The notes under the pieces were generated by a model that had not been told where the DNA came from, did not search any database, and saw only the letters and a program-made list of their open reading frames with translations. From contig JANTFH010000007.1 of NCBI GenBank assembly GCA_024763535.1, positions 1-64,000 of the forward strand: DNA of 64,000 nucleotides, read 5' to 3'. The position numbers and the translations under genes were made by a program. The stretch is from Thermodesulfobacteriota bacterium. Lineage in GTDB: Bacteria > Desulfobacterota > Anaeroferrophillalia > Anaeroferrophillales > Tharpellaceae. Shown piece by piece: positions 54,224 to 63,505 of the stretch. Positions within the stretch are counted from its first letter, which is position 1. Every line of letters begins with the position of its first letter.

Positions 54224-56115
54224 AGGATGTATTCTATCTTTGCTCTGATAACAATTCTGTTGGGGAAATTACTTCTTATCTTCATTTTAAGCTGATTCAG
54301 ATCTTTGCGGGAGAGTGATTCACGGGCCAGGATATCCATAAAGATAACATCCACATCCTCCTGAGTACTCAAACGAATATTACGGATAATAATATATTTC
54401 CCGTTAACCAGAAAACGTTCAACCTGCCATCTTTTCTCCGCATGGTATTTGTTTAGAATTTTATTATATGAATAGTAGAGGGGCACGGTTATCAAAGCCA
54501 GAGCCAGAAGCACTGCCAGAACACTGCGCCGGGCCTTGACCGCAGGTGAAAAACCGAGAACCAGAAAGGTAAAAATAGACGCAAAAACGATGCCGAACAG
54601 ATTGGTTATAAAAAGGAGAAAGGCATGGCTGAAAAAGTATACATCACCGCGGCCGAGACCAATCCCGGCAACTGCCAGAGGCGGCACCAGAGCCACTGCA
54701 ATAGCAACCCCGGCCAGACCCTGCATGATCTCCTGAAATGACTTCGTATAGGCCGCGGCAACTCCGGCGATAACCGCGACACCTAGGTCAAGCAGCGTCG
54801 GATTAAGCCGCCCCTGCATCTCACTGGTAAGCGGTTTGTATGAAAAGAACAGTACCAGCAGAGCGGAAGCACTCAGAGCCAGAAGCACACCCAGGCCGAT
54901 TTTTTTCATGGAGTTTATCGTCAGCTCATCATCATAGCGCAAGAGACCCATGGCCAATGAGACAATCGGTGCCATCAGCGGAGCCAGCAGCATCGCTCCG
55001 ATAACCACTGCCGATGAGTTGAGATAGACCCCGATAGTCGCCAGCAAAGTACTGAGCAGCATCAAGACAATATAGGAAGTATCAATTTTCGCGTCACTGC
55101 GAAGAGCTATAAAGAGGGTTTTGAAACGATCTTCCGAAGCCACCGAGAAAAAGGGCAGGTGCTTTTGCTGCAGTTTAACCACCTCTTTCCCGCGGGGCAG
55201 ATTATCTATTTCAATTTTTTCCTCCGTCCCACTCTGACCCGAAACCTCTTCCCGGGCATTAATCCCGAGGTTGATCCGCACAGCCTGCTTCTCCACCCGG
55301 CAGGAGACAGGGGTTTTAGTAACTCCTTCACCATCGACAACAACATCCAGTTCAACCCCGGAATTGATAGTTATCTCAGGACTCTTGATATAACCGACCG
55401 TATGAGAAAGTTTTCTCTTCCGGCGGGAAAAACCGAGGCAAGAGAAGATAAACTGCAGATAGGAATAGATGGAAAAAGGGGCGGAAATCAGCAATGAAAC
55501 CTTGCCATCAACGCTGGAACTGTCAGTATTAATAACGGTTGCTGCCCGGGTTCCGTGATGATGCTGGATGATCATACAACCGCTGGCGCAGGTATCGACC
55601 TTTTTGCCGCTGCCGGTTGTAAAATTAAATGGCAGCAGCCTGAGCCCGGATAACTTTCTCACTCCATTCTTCAGCAGTTGCAGGCGGCTTGTATCTCCGA
55701 CCGCCTCCAGTAGCGGCAGACGCCCCACAGTCGCCTTAAAAAGCAGCATTTTATCGTTACAAAAGACCAGGTCAAACGGCTGGGCCACCCCTTCCTGCAG
55801 GGCCAGATCGATACCCGCAGACACCGTCGGCGAAAGGTCATAGCAGCTGATCAGATCTCTCTGCGACGGCAGGGCCACAATCCCGATACTGAAACCTGCA
55901 GTTTTCGCCAAACCAAAGACCTTTTTAATCAACTCGATTGATCCGGACACAACCACATGTCTTACCTTTTTCTCACGAGTTTGCAAAAGCTCTTCCAGAC
56001 CGTCTATCTCAACGCAGGTAACCTCAGTTTCAAAAGGATTATCCTGCATGGACTCACAGATATATTCACTCTCTTTATCATAAACAAAAATCGCTCTTTT
56101 TACGTAACCATCCAT
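54220..56115 (-). CDS. DUF389 / TIGR00341-type membrane protein with N-terminal degenerate diacylglycerol-kinase-like region
   Basis: LLSTLLATIGVYLNSSAVVIGAMLLAPLMAPIVSLAMGLLRYD; N-terminal VVVSGSIELIKKV...ELDVVVDGEGVTKTPVSCRV; start chosen at MDGYVKRA. Confidence 0.87.
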   Translation of the reverse strand: MDGYVKRAIFVYDKESEYICESMQDNPFETEVTCVEIDGLEELLQTREKKVRHVVVSGSIELIKKVFGLAKTAGFSIGIVALPSQRDLISCYDLSPTVSAGIDLALQEGVAQPFDLVFCNDKMLLFKATVGRLPLLEAVGDTSRLQLLKNGVRKLSGLRLLPFNFTTGSGKKVDTCASGCMIIQHHHGTRAATVINTDSSSVDGKVSLLISAPFSIYSYLQFIFSCLGFSRRKRKLSHTVGYIKSPEITINSGVELDVVVDGEGVTKTPVSCRVEKQAVRINLGINAREEVSGQSGTEEKIEIDNLPRGKEVVKLQQKHLPFFSVASEDRFKTLFIALRSDAKIDTSYIVLMLLSTLLATIGVYLNSSAVVIGAMLLAPLMAPIVSLAMGLLRYDDELTINSMKKIGLGVLLALSASALLVLFFSYKPLTSEMQGRLNPTLLDLGVAVIAGVAAAYTKSFQEIMQGLAGVAIAVALVPPLAVAGIGLGRGDVYFFSHAFLLFITNLFGIVFASIFTFLVLGFSPAVKARRSVLAVLLALALITVPLYYSYNKILNKYHAEKRWQVERFLVNGKYIIIRNIRLSTQEDVDVIFMDILARESLSRKDLNQLKMKIRSNFPNRIVIRAKIEYIL

Positions 56116-56191
56116 AAATCTACACAAACTCAAATTAAATGGGCAAAGCATTTATCCTCAGGGAAGAGCCCCTGAGGTTCAGATATCCATA

Positions 56192-56220
56192 ACTATACTT
56201 GTTAAGTATCCTATTGTCAA
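56192..56220 (-). promoter_or_regulatory. Near-consensus sigma70 promoter upstream of DUF389 gene with embedded inverted repeat
   Basis: Minus strand TTGACA - ataggatacttaacaag (17) - TATAGT; IR ATACTT-gtt-AAGTAT at 56195-56209. Confidence 0.72.
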
Positions 56221-56428
56221 GCAGCCGTCAAGCCTCTAAATTTATGAAGTATAATATAAAAGCACAGCAACCTGATAAAACTTGACTTTTTCGCAATGTT
56301 ACAGAGATAAAATTGAGGAGTGATGCTATTTAAAATGACACCGGCAGCCGAAAAGATTATTCGTCTGCCGGCCTGAACCGTAACAAAACAGTCAGCAAAG
56401 TAAGTCTCTCCTGGTTCAGGATAACCCT

Positions 56429-56809
56429 TTAACCAAAAATTTTTTCAGCTCCGGAGTAGACCTCTTCTACCTTTAAGGCCACGGCACCATGGCCGGGATG
56501 TTTTTCCGGATTCCAGGTCTTCATATCCTCAAAGATCTTGCCCTCCCGATGATATTCAATCGAGCCTTTAGCCTGATAAGCCTTACCATCCTTAGTAATA
56601 AAAAGAACCGAGCCCGAACTCCCGGAGAAAATATTCTTTTTGGTTTTGTCAAAATAGTTGTCGGCAATCACGATCAGGTCTTCACCATATCTGGCGGTAC
56701 AGGTAATGTAAACAGAGTTGGGAACACCATCCGCATTAACCGTAGTGAAGATACTGCGCTCATCACGATTTATCCAGGCTTCATTGACAACTTCCGGTAA
56801 TTTCGCCAT
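56429..56809 (-). CDS. Pyridoxamine 5'-phosphate oxidase family (FMN-binding split barrel) protein
   Basis: WINRDERSIFTTVNADGVPNSVYITCTARYGEDLIVIADNYFDKTKKNI. Confidence 0.85.
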   Translation of the reverse strand: MAKLPEVVNEAWINRDERSIFTTVNADGVPNSVYITCTARYGEDLIVIADNYFDKTKKNIFSGSSGSVLFITKDGKAYQAKGSIEYHREGKIFEDMKTWNPEKHPGHGAVALKVEEVYSGAEKIFG

Positions 56810-56886
56810 CTTTTAAGATCCTCTTACAGGTTTACGATTAAAAATCGGTCTATATTAAAAGTAAAATTCAATAGATCAGTCGCGTC

Positions 56887-57093
56887 TTAAAACCTTATAA
56901 AGTAAGGTACGCAAGCCAGGATAACCCCAGCCCCCACAGCCATCCAGACATTTGCAATCATATAGGGAAGAAGCGACAGGATGATCCCGACAACCAGCGG
57001 AACTATTGCTTTCTGTTTCCGGCCGTAAGTCAGAAAACCCAGACCCACGGCCCCGAACAGAACTCCCAGAAGCAATTTTGACGAGATATCCAT
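56887..57093 (-). CDS. Small hydrophobic membrane protein
   Basis: Two TM segments: LLLGVLFGAVGLGFLTYG and PLVVGIILSLLPYMIANVWMAVGAGVILACVPYFIRF. Confidence 0.65.
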   Translation of the reverse strand: MDISSKLLLGVLFGAVGLGFLTYGRKQKAIVPLVVGIILSLLPYMIANVWMAVGAGVILACVPYFIRF

Positions 57094-57286
57094 TGACCAT
57101 CCCAACCGGCAAAAATCATTATCGGCCCAAGATCAGGAAATCCCTCCATGACCGCCGAAAAACAATCCCAGACTAATTGTTAATAACATTAATAACAGAT
57201 TTTTTCAAATTGATTAATTCATAAGACCCGGCGGTGCCGACACCAAATTTCCCCGGCGATCAGGACACTTTGAAAATATCTTTTGC

Positions 57287-57979
57287 TTAAATATAACCCG
57301 GAAAGAGCTCCGCCAGGGCCGGACCGGCGGAACTTCTCATACAGCGCTGAAAAAGAGGTGAAATCGGAGTCTTCTCAGGGTTTATCTCAATCGTTTCCGC
57401 CCCGTTGTCAACCGCAATCTGGGGCATCCGGGCCGCCGGATACACCACCGCCGAGGTGCCGATACAGAGAAAAAGATCACATTGCCGCAGGGCTCTAAGA
57501 GCCGCATCTGTGGTCTCCTCCCGCAGAGCATCACCGAACCAGACGATATCGGGCCGCCACCAGGAGTTACGGCCGCAGCGCCGCTCCGCCAGAGGAACCT
57601 CAAAATTATCTTCAATAACGCCGCTTTCGGGACAGCGAAGCCGCCAGATACTGCCGTGCAGTTCTATCACTTTCCGGGCACTGGCCCGCTGATGCAGACC
57701 GTCGATATTCTGGGTGATGATAGTCGTCCGCGGGTGGCGCCGCTGAACTTCGGCAATGATTTTGTGGGCTATATTAGGCTGACAATCGGCAATCATGGCC
57801 CGGCGCTGATCATGAAAGTCCCAGACCTTCTCCGGATCCCGAATAAAGGCCTCCTCGCAGGCATACTCCTGATAATTGTACTGTTTCCAGACTCCGCCCG
57901 ACCCGCGATAGGTCGGAATCCCACTCTCGACCGAAAGCCCGGCCCCGGTAAAAAAGACAATACGCTTAAAATCTTTCAT
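57287..57979 (-). CDS. cobB: NAD-dependent sirtuin deacylase
   Basis: VFFTGAGLSVESGIPTYRGSGGVW; TQNIDGLHQRAS; VIELHGSIWRLRC. Confidence 0.94.
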   Translation of the reverse strand: MKDFKRIVFFTGAGLSVESGIPTYRGSGGVWKQYNYQEYACEEAFIRDPEKVWDFHDQRRAMIADCQPNIAHKIIAEVQRRHPRTTIITQNIDGLHQRASARKVIELHGSIWRLRCPESGVIEDNFEVPLAERRCGRNSWWRPDIVWFGDALREETTDAALRALRQCDLFLCIGTSAVVYPAARMPQIAVDNGAETIEINPEKTPISPLFQRCMRSSAGPALAELFPGYI

Positions 57980-58003
57980 TCGCTAACCTTATTATTAAAA
58001 AAT

Positions 58004-58558
58004 TTACTTCCCGCCCGTTTCGTACTCTCTCCTTCCCATCATTTTCAACCAGACTTTTGCCGTCAGGCGGGCGTCGTCCAGGGCCCGGTGCAGGTTCAAA
58101 TCGGCGATGGCGGCATCGCCTAAAAGATGACGGGCGACGTTTTCAAGTTTGTGGCTCTTAAGGGTTTGATTATATCTGCGGCTCAGTTTAAGGGTGCAGT
58201 GGTGGGGATTTTCCAGGGTCAGGCCGAGTTTTGCGAACTCATTTTCGAGAAAACGAAGATCGAAAGCGGCGTTGTGGGCGATAAGAGGGTCGGCGGCGAT
58301 AAAACGATGGAATGCAGGAAAGATTCGGGCCGCAGGAGGCTGGCCGGTCAGCATTTTGTTGCTTATACCGTGAACCCGGCGGGCGGCCCAGTGGATTTTT
58401 CTCTCGGTATGGATGAGGCTGTGAAACTCGTCGCTCAGGCGGCCGTTTTCGATGGCAACCGCCCCGATTTCGATAACCCGGTCGCCATTTTTCGGCGAGA
58501 GACCGGTAGTTTCAAAATCGAAGACAATCAGGCGGCGGCCGGGTTCAGTCTGAGACAA
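58004..58558 (-). CDS. DnaQ-like 3'-5' exonuclease
   Basis: LIVFDFETTGLSPKNGDRVIEIGAVAI; LIAHNAAFDLRFLENE; HRALDDARLTAKVWL. Confidence 0.92.
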   Translation of the reverse strand: MSQTEPGRRLIVFDFETTGLSPKNGDRVIEIGAVAIENGRLSDEFHSLIHTERKIHWAARRVHGISNKMLTGQPPAARIFPAFHRFIAADPLIAHNAAFDLRFLENEFAKLGLTLENPHHCTLKLSRRYNQTLKSHKLENVARHLLGDAAIADLNLHRALDDARLTAKVWLKMMGRREYETGGK

Positions 58559-58699
58559 ATTAGAGCACCTTATCCAGAGTAAAAAGAACGTAATTCCATA
58601 TAGCTCCTGCTGAAACAGCTATCATTCCGGAACTCAATTTGTCAATCGAATACTGCCATTAATTGTGGATTAATTACTTTCAGAAATCGTAAAATCAGC

Positions 58700-58728
58700 T
58701 TGACAAGGTTGGTTACAAGCCCTATTTA
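58700..58728 (+). promoter_or_regulatory. Putative promoter for the rhomboid-like gene
   Basis: TTGACA - 17 bp - TATTTA, about 57 bp before ATG at 58785. Confidence 0.45.
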
Positions 58729-58784
58729 GGGCGGCGTTCGGATAAAACAGACAGCAATGATTCTTGCCAAAGACGGGATTGTAC

Positions 58785-59357
58785 ATGAGGATTCGTTATA
58801 ACGCTCCGGTCACGCTGACGCTGGCCCTGCTCTGCTGTGCCGTAATGGCCGCCGACAAACTCACCAACGGAGCTACGACCCAGACTTTTTTTACGGCCTA
58901 TCCGGGACTTACCGGCTCGCCGCTCCACTATATTCAGTTTTTCACCTATATCCTGGGCCACGGCAGTATCGCGCATCTCACCGCCAACCTTTCCCTGCTC
59001 CTGTTGATCGGCCCGATTAATGAAGAGAAATTCGGCTCCGGCCTCATCTTCGAGATGATCATGGTCACGGCGTTGCTGACGGCAATCCTTAACGCGATTT
59101 TTTTCAATACCGGCCTGATGGGAGCCAGCGGCATAGTTTTTATGCTGATTCTCTTAAGCTCCTGCGCCAATATCCGGGCCGGAGAAGTGCCGCTGACACT
59201 TATTCTGGTCGCCTTTCTCTATCTCGGCAACGAAATTTACAGCTCTCTGGGAAACGACAACATCTCCCAGTTCGCCCACCTTACCGGGGGTGTAATCGGC
59301 GCCTTTTACGGCCTCCTGCGCGGCGGCAGCGGCAATCGACGTAAAATAAAAACATAA
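58785..59357 (+). CDS. Rhomboid family intramembrane serine protease-like protein
   Basis: HGSIAHLTANLSLLLLIGPINEEKFGS; GASG in MGASGIVFMLILLSS; QFAHLTGGVIGAFYGLL. Confidence 0.82.
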   Translation: MRIRYNAPVTLTLALLCCAVMAADKLTNGATTQTFFTAYPGLTGSPLHYIQFFTYILGHGSIAHLTANLSLLLLIGPINEEKFGSGLIFEMIMVTALLTAILNAIFFNTGLMGASGIVFMLILLSSCANIRAGEVPLTLILVAFLYLGNEIYSSLGNDNISQFAHLTGGVIGAFYGLLRGGSGNRRKIKT

Positions 59358-59421
59358 CAACTATTAAGATAGATACACAAGATAGCCAACTCTTTAACAA
59401 TAAAACAGGAGAGACAGGATA

Positions 59422-59700
59422 ATGGCGGAAACAATTGATGATATCACCCTTGATTATGAAGAGGACGGACAGCTTTTGGTCAAAGAACTCGACAAAGAGG
59501 TTCTGACCCGGGGTGCCTGGACGACGATCGTCTTTCACTATCAGAACTGGGATAAGAAAAATGAGGAATTCGGCAAGGATCTTTTTACCATTCGCCGCTA
59601 CCGCAAGGTCAACGGCAAATATATGCCGCAGTCAAAATTCAATATTTCAAATAAGGAACAGGCGGCAAAGATTATCGCCGCCCTGCAGAAATGGATCTAA
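59422..59700 (+). CDS. Conserved hypothetical protein, possible PC4-like ssDNA-binding fold
   Basis: 92-aa ORF, good spacing after purine-rich RBS; DLFTIRRYRKVNGKYMPQSKFNISNKEQAAKIIAALQKWI. Confidence 0.75.
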   Translation: MAETIDDITLDYEEDGQLLVKELDKEVLTRGAWTTIVFHYQNWDKKNEEFGKDLFTIRRYRKVNGKYMPQSKFNISNKEQAAKIIAALQKWI

Positions 59701-59719
59701 TTTATTTTAAGGAGAAACT

Positions 59720-60304
59720 ATGATGTTTACTAAATTTTTATTACTGGCAGGACTTTGCCTGGCGTTAACCCTGGGATGTGTAACCAACACAAAAGCAGCT
59801 GATAATCCGCGCGTTGTCATGGAGACCAGCCTGGGAACTATGGTTATCGAGCTCTACCCGGAAAAGGCCCCGGTTACCGTCAAAAACTTTCTTAACTACG
59901 TTGATGCCGGTTTCTACGACGGCACCATTTTTCATCGGGTCATCCCCGGTTTTGTCATTCAGGGCGGCGGCTTTGATGCCAAAATGGAGAAGAAAAGCAA
60001 CAACCCGCCAATCAAGAATGAAGCTGCTAACGGCCTGCGAAACTTGAGGGCGACCCTGTCGATGGCCCGGACCTCGGACATCAACAGCGCCACCAGCCAG
60101 TTCTTTATCAACCTGAAGAACAACAGTAACCTTGATCATAACAGCAACAGTTTCGGTTACGCGGTGTTTGCCAAGGTGGTCAAAGGGGTCGGCACGATCG
60201 ACAAGATTGCCGCGGTCAAAACCACGACCAAAGGCCACTACCGGGATGTCCCGGCGGAGCCGGTGCTGATCATCTCGGCCAAACGGGAAGAGAGCAAAAA
60301 ATAG
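59720..60304 (+). CDS. Cyclophilin-type peptidyl-prolyl cis-trans isomerase, exported
   Basis: PVTVKNFLNYVDAGFYDGTIFHRVIPGFVIQGGGF; SMARTSDINSATSQFFINL; signal/lipobox-like N-terminus. Confidence 0.94.
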   Translation: MMFTKFLLLAGLCLALTLGCVTNTKAADNPRVVMETSLGTMVIELYPEKAPVTVKNFLNYVDAGFYDGTIFHRVIPGFVIQGGGFDAKMEKKSNNPPIKNEAANGLRNLRATLSMARTSDINSATSQFFINLKNNSNLDHNSNSFGYAVFAKVVKGVGTIDKIAAVKTTTKGHYRDVPAEPVLIISAKREESKK

Positions 60305-60342
60305 ATCGATACCGGATTTACCAAACCGGTCACCGATAAACC

Positions 60343-60388
60343 AAAAAAAAGGGGGCGCTCAATCATATTTGAGCGCCCCCCTTTTTTT
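60343..60388. terminator. Bidirectional rho-independent terminator between cyclophilin and trkH
   Basis: aaaaaaaagggggcgctcaa-tcatat-ttgagcgcccccctttttttt-type perfect IR with A/T tracts both sides. Confidence 0.93.
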
Positions 60389-60408
60389 ACAGCTAATTTG
60401 AGTATAAC

Positions 60409-61863
60409 TTAACGCTTCCAGAACATCGGCGTAAACAGCACCAGCACGGTATATAGCTCAAGGCGTCCGGCGAGCATGGCGAAGCTTAAGAGCCATTTGA
60501 TCGGATCAATGAAATGGGCGTAGTTTTTAGTCGGCCCGACCAGGCCGAAGCCGGGCCCGATATTACCGACGGTGGCCAGGGCCGCAGTCAGTGAACTTAA
60601 CAGATCAACCCCGGAGAGACAGACCGCAAAGGTCACCAGCAGAACAATGGCAATATAGAGAAAAAAGAAACCGGAGATCGCATAAACAGTATTTTTCGGT
60701 ACCACCTTGCCGGAGATACGCAGCGGGAAAATCGCCTTAGGATGAAGCAGATACTTCATCTCATTAACTGCCTGTTTGAAAAGGGTAACCAAGCGAACCA
60801 CTTTGATTCCGCCGCCGGTCGAACCGGAACAGCCGCCGATGAACATTAACAGAAACAGAATCGCCTGGGCAACATGGGGCCAGGTCTCATAATCAGCACT
60901 GACAAAGCCGGTAGTTGTTAAAATTGACGCAACCTGAAAGGCGGCATAACGCAGAGAATCCTTAAAGGCGGGATAGACTTCATGCAGGCTGAGAATTACA
61001 GCGACCGTAAGGGTTGCGGCCGCAAATATCAGGAGGTAGGCTTTCAATTCGGAATTTTTCAACAGCGATCGGGCCTGGCCCGTCAAGAGCCGGAAATGGA
61101 GAACGAAGTTCATCCCCGCCGCGACCATGAAGAAGGTGATCACCCAATCGATGTAAGCCGAGTTAAAATGCTCGACACTGCCGTTTTTGGTTGAAAAACC
61201 ACCGGTTGCCAGGGTGCCGAAGGTATGAATCAGAGAGTCGATGAAACTCATGCCGCCGAACATCAGCATCAGGGTTTCAACCACCGTCATGCCGAGATAG
61301 ATATACCAGAGATATTTTGCCGTTTCCGTAATCCGCGGAGTTATTTTATCTACCGTCGGCCCCGGCGCCTCGGCCTTTACCAGCTGCAGGCCGCCGACCC
61401 CGAGCAGCGGCAGGATAGCAACCGTCAGAACGACAATTCCCATGCCGCCGAGCCAGTGGGTCAGGGAGCGCCAGTAGAGAATCGAATGGGGCAGGCTCTG
61501 AATTTCGGTCAGGATTGATGCCCCGGTCGTGGTAAAACCGGAGATCGTCTCAAAATAGGCGTCGCAGAACGAGGGAATCGCCCCGGAGAGATAGAAGGGC
61601 AGGGCCCCGAACAGAGCAACAATCACCCAACTGCCGGTAACAAAGAGAAAACCGTCCTTGAATGAAGGATTAGAGTGCGGTGATGAACGCACCCAGAGAA
61701 GAAAGCCCCCGGCCAGAAAAACGGTTACCCCCACAACTGAAGCAAAGGTTTTAGCCTCCGCCATTTCATTGAAGGAGATAGCCACGGCCACCGCCGTCAG
61801 CATAAAAGCACAGACGATCAGAAGCAGGTAGGATATTATCCGTAAAACAATTTTAGGATTCAT
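60409..61863 (-). CDS. trkH: Trk potassium uptake membrane component
   Basis: ISGFTTTGASILTEIQSLP; LATGGFSTKNGSV; FIGGCSGSTGGGIKVVRL; TVGNIGPGFG. Confidence 0.95.
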   Translation of the reverse strand: MNPKIVLRIISYLLLIVCAFMLTAVAVAISFNEMAEAKTFASVVGVTVFLAGGFLLWVRSSPHSNPSFKDGFLFVTGSWVIVALFGALPFYLSGAIPSFCDAYFETISGFTTTGASILTEIQSLPHSILYWRSLTHWLGGMGIVVLTVAILPLLGVGGLQLVKAEAPGPTVDKITPRITETAKYLWYIYLGMTVVETLMLMFGGMSFIDSLIHTFGTLATGGFSTKNGSVEHFNSAYIDWVITFFMVAAGMNFVLHFRLLTGQARSLLKNSELKAYLLIFAAATLTVAVILSLHEVYPAFKDSLRYAAFQVASILTTTGFVSADYETWPHVAQAILFLLMFIGGCSGSTGGGIKVVRLVTLFKQAVNEMKYLLHPKAIFPLRISGKVVPKNTVYAISGFFFLYIAIVLLVTFAVCLSGVDLLSSLTAALATVGNIGPGFGLVGPTKNYAHFIDPIKWLLSFAMLAGRLELYTVLVLFTPMFWKR

Positions 61864-61874
61864 GGATTTTGCGA

Positions 61875-63230
61875 TCAACTCAGGAAAAGTTCTTCCAGAG
61901 CGTCAACCTGCTCCGCTTTGGCAAAGGTAACCACATTATCCCCGGCTTCAATAACAAACTCGCCGTTGGGAACAAAATTCTTGCTCTCTCCGTTCCGGCT
62001 CCGGTTGACCGCCACCACCAGGGTTCCATTCGGCAGCTGCATCTCTTTAACCATCTTGCCGGCTATACGGCTTAAGGGGCTGATCGCAAACTCGATCGCT
62101 TCAGCCTTACCGTCAAAGATTGAATAGATCCGTTTAATATTTCCCCGCCGGACATATTTCAAAATCGCGCTGACGGAACTGGCCTTGGGACTGACGATCG
62201 CGTCGATCTTCAATTTATCGGCAATATTGATATAGCTCGATTTGTTGACTACCGGCACCACCCGTTTGATCCCCAGACTCTTGGCGTAGAGTGCAGTGAG
62301 CATGTTCAGGGCTTCATCCGGGGTGGTAGTTACCAGCAGGTCGGAGGTGTAGAGCTGCTCATCCTCGAACAGTTTATCATCGGAGATATCCTCGTTGATC
62401 ACCAGCGCCTCGGGAAAACGCTCCGCGAGGTACTTGCAGTGCTGATAATTTTTTTCGACAATCTTGACACTGCGTCCGCTGCCTAAAAGGAATTCAGTTA
62501 CATAACAGCCGATCTTACCCCCGCCGACGACCACGACATTATGCAACTCCTGCCGCTTCAAGCCGGTGCGGGCAAAGATTCGTTCCATATTTTGCCGGCT
62601 GGCGACAATGTAGACCCTGTCTCCCGGGAGAATTCGGGTATCACCGTAGGGTATGAGGAGCTCCTCATCCCGGCTGATGCCGGCAATAATGAAATTGTGA
62701 CTCATCGCAACCCGGGCCTCACGCAGGGTTTTATCACGAAAGATTGAATTCTCGTCAACAAAGATGCTGCGCAACTGAATATCGGTATCATCGAAAACCA
62801 GCACCTCACCGGTGGCTCCGTAAGCGACGATGTTCATGATGGCCCGAGCGGCCTCGATTTCGGGATTGACGACATAATCGATACCGAGACTGGTATTGTT
62901 CAGGATACCACTGCGGCGGTACTGGATACTGCGTACCCGGGCGATCTTGGTTTTCACATCGAATTCGTTCGCGACCACAAGACAGGAGACGATATTGACC
63001 TCATCCAGATTGGAGACCGCGATAAAGGTATTGGCCTCGTCGACTCCGGCTTCGGCCAGGGTTGCCGGGTCACTGCATTCTCCCTGAACTACCATACAGT
63101 CAAGATGGTCGGCCACAAACTTGGCCCGCTGCGGATCCTTTTCGATCAGCACCACATCCTGATGACTGGTAACCAGTTGTTCGGCCAGATGAAATCCGAC
63201 TTCTCCGGAACCGGCGATAACTATTCTCAT
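61875..63230 (-). CDS. trkA: Trk system K+ regulatory NAD-binding protein
   Basis: MRIVIAGSGEVGFHLAEQLV; VVVGGGKIGCYVTEFLL; two RCK_N/RCK_C repeats. Confidence 0.95.
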   Translation of the reverse strand: MRIVIAGSGEVGFHLAEQLVTSHQDVVLIEKDPQRAKFVADHLDCMVVQGECSDPATLAEAGVDEANTFIAVSNLDEVNIVSCLVVANEFDVKTKIARVRSIQYRRSGILNNTSLGIDYVVNPEIEAARAIMNIVAYGATGEVLVFDDTDIQLRSIFVDENSIFRDKTLREARVAMSHNFIIAGISRDEELLIPYGDTRILPGDRVYIVASRQNMERIFARTGLKRQELHNVVVVGGGKIGCYVTEFLLGSGRSVKIVEKNYQHCKYLAERFPEALVINEDISDDKLFEDEQLYTSDLLVTTTPDEALNMLTALYAKSLGIKRVVPVVNKSSYINIADKLKIDAIVSPKASSVSAILKYVRRGNIKRIYSIFDGKAEAIEFAISPLSRIAGKMVKEMQLPNGTLVVAVNRSRNGESKNFVPNGEFVIEAGDNVVTFAKAEQVDALEELFLS

Positions 63231-63505
63231 TGATACTCCGTCAGTTTAAATCCGGCGGCAGTCTCACCACCTTATGTCATGATTATCGATTACTTGAACA
63301 GTCGGCAACTGATATTTGTCTAACAGACCCCTCAATTAATGTCAAATCCGCCAACTCCATGACCGCAGTCTGAACTCCGGGTCGAACGGAAACTAATAAA
63401 AACGAACCTGTTTGCTATTGACAAGTATGATAAATCCCAATAGTAGGGAAGCGAAACTTAAACCTGACAATTACCGAAAAAAGAGCTCTGCTCCGGGAAA
63501 AAACA

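Noticed and set aside
57482-58123. 213-aa plus-strand ORF
   Set aside because: Antisense to the sirtuin gene and into the dnaQ-like gene
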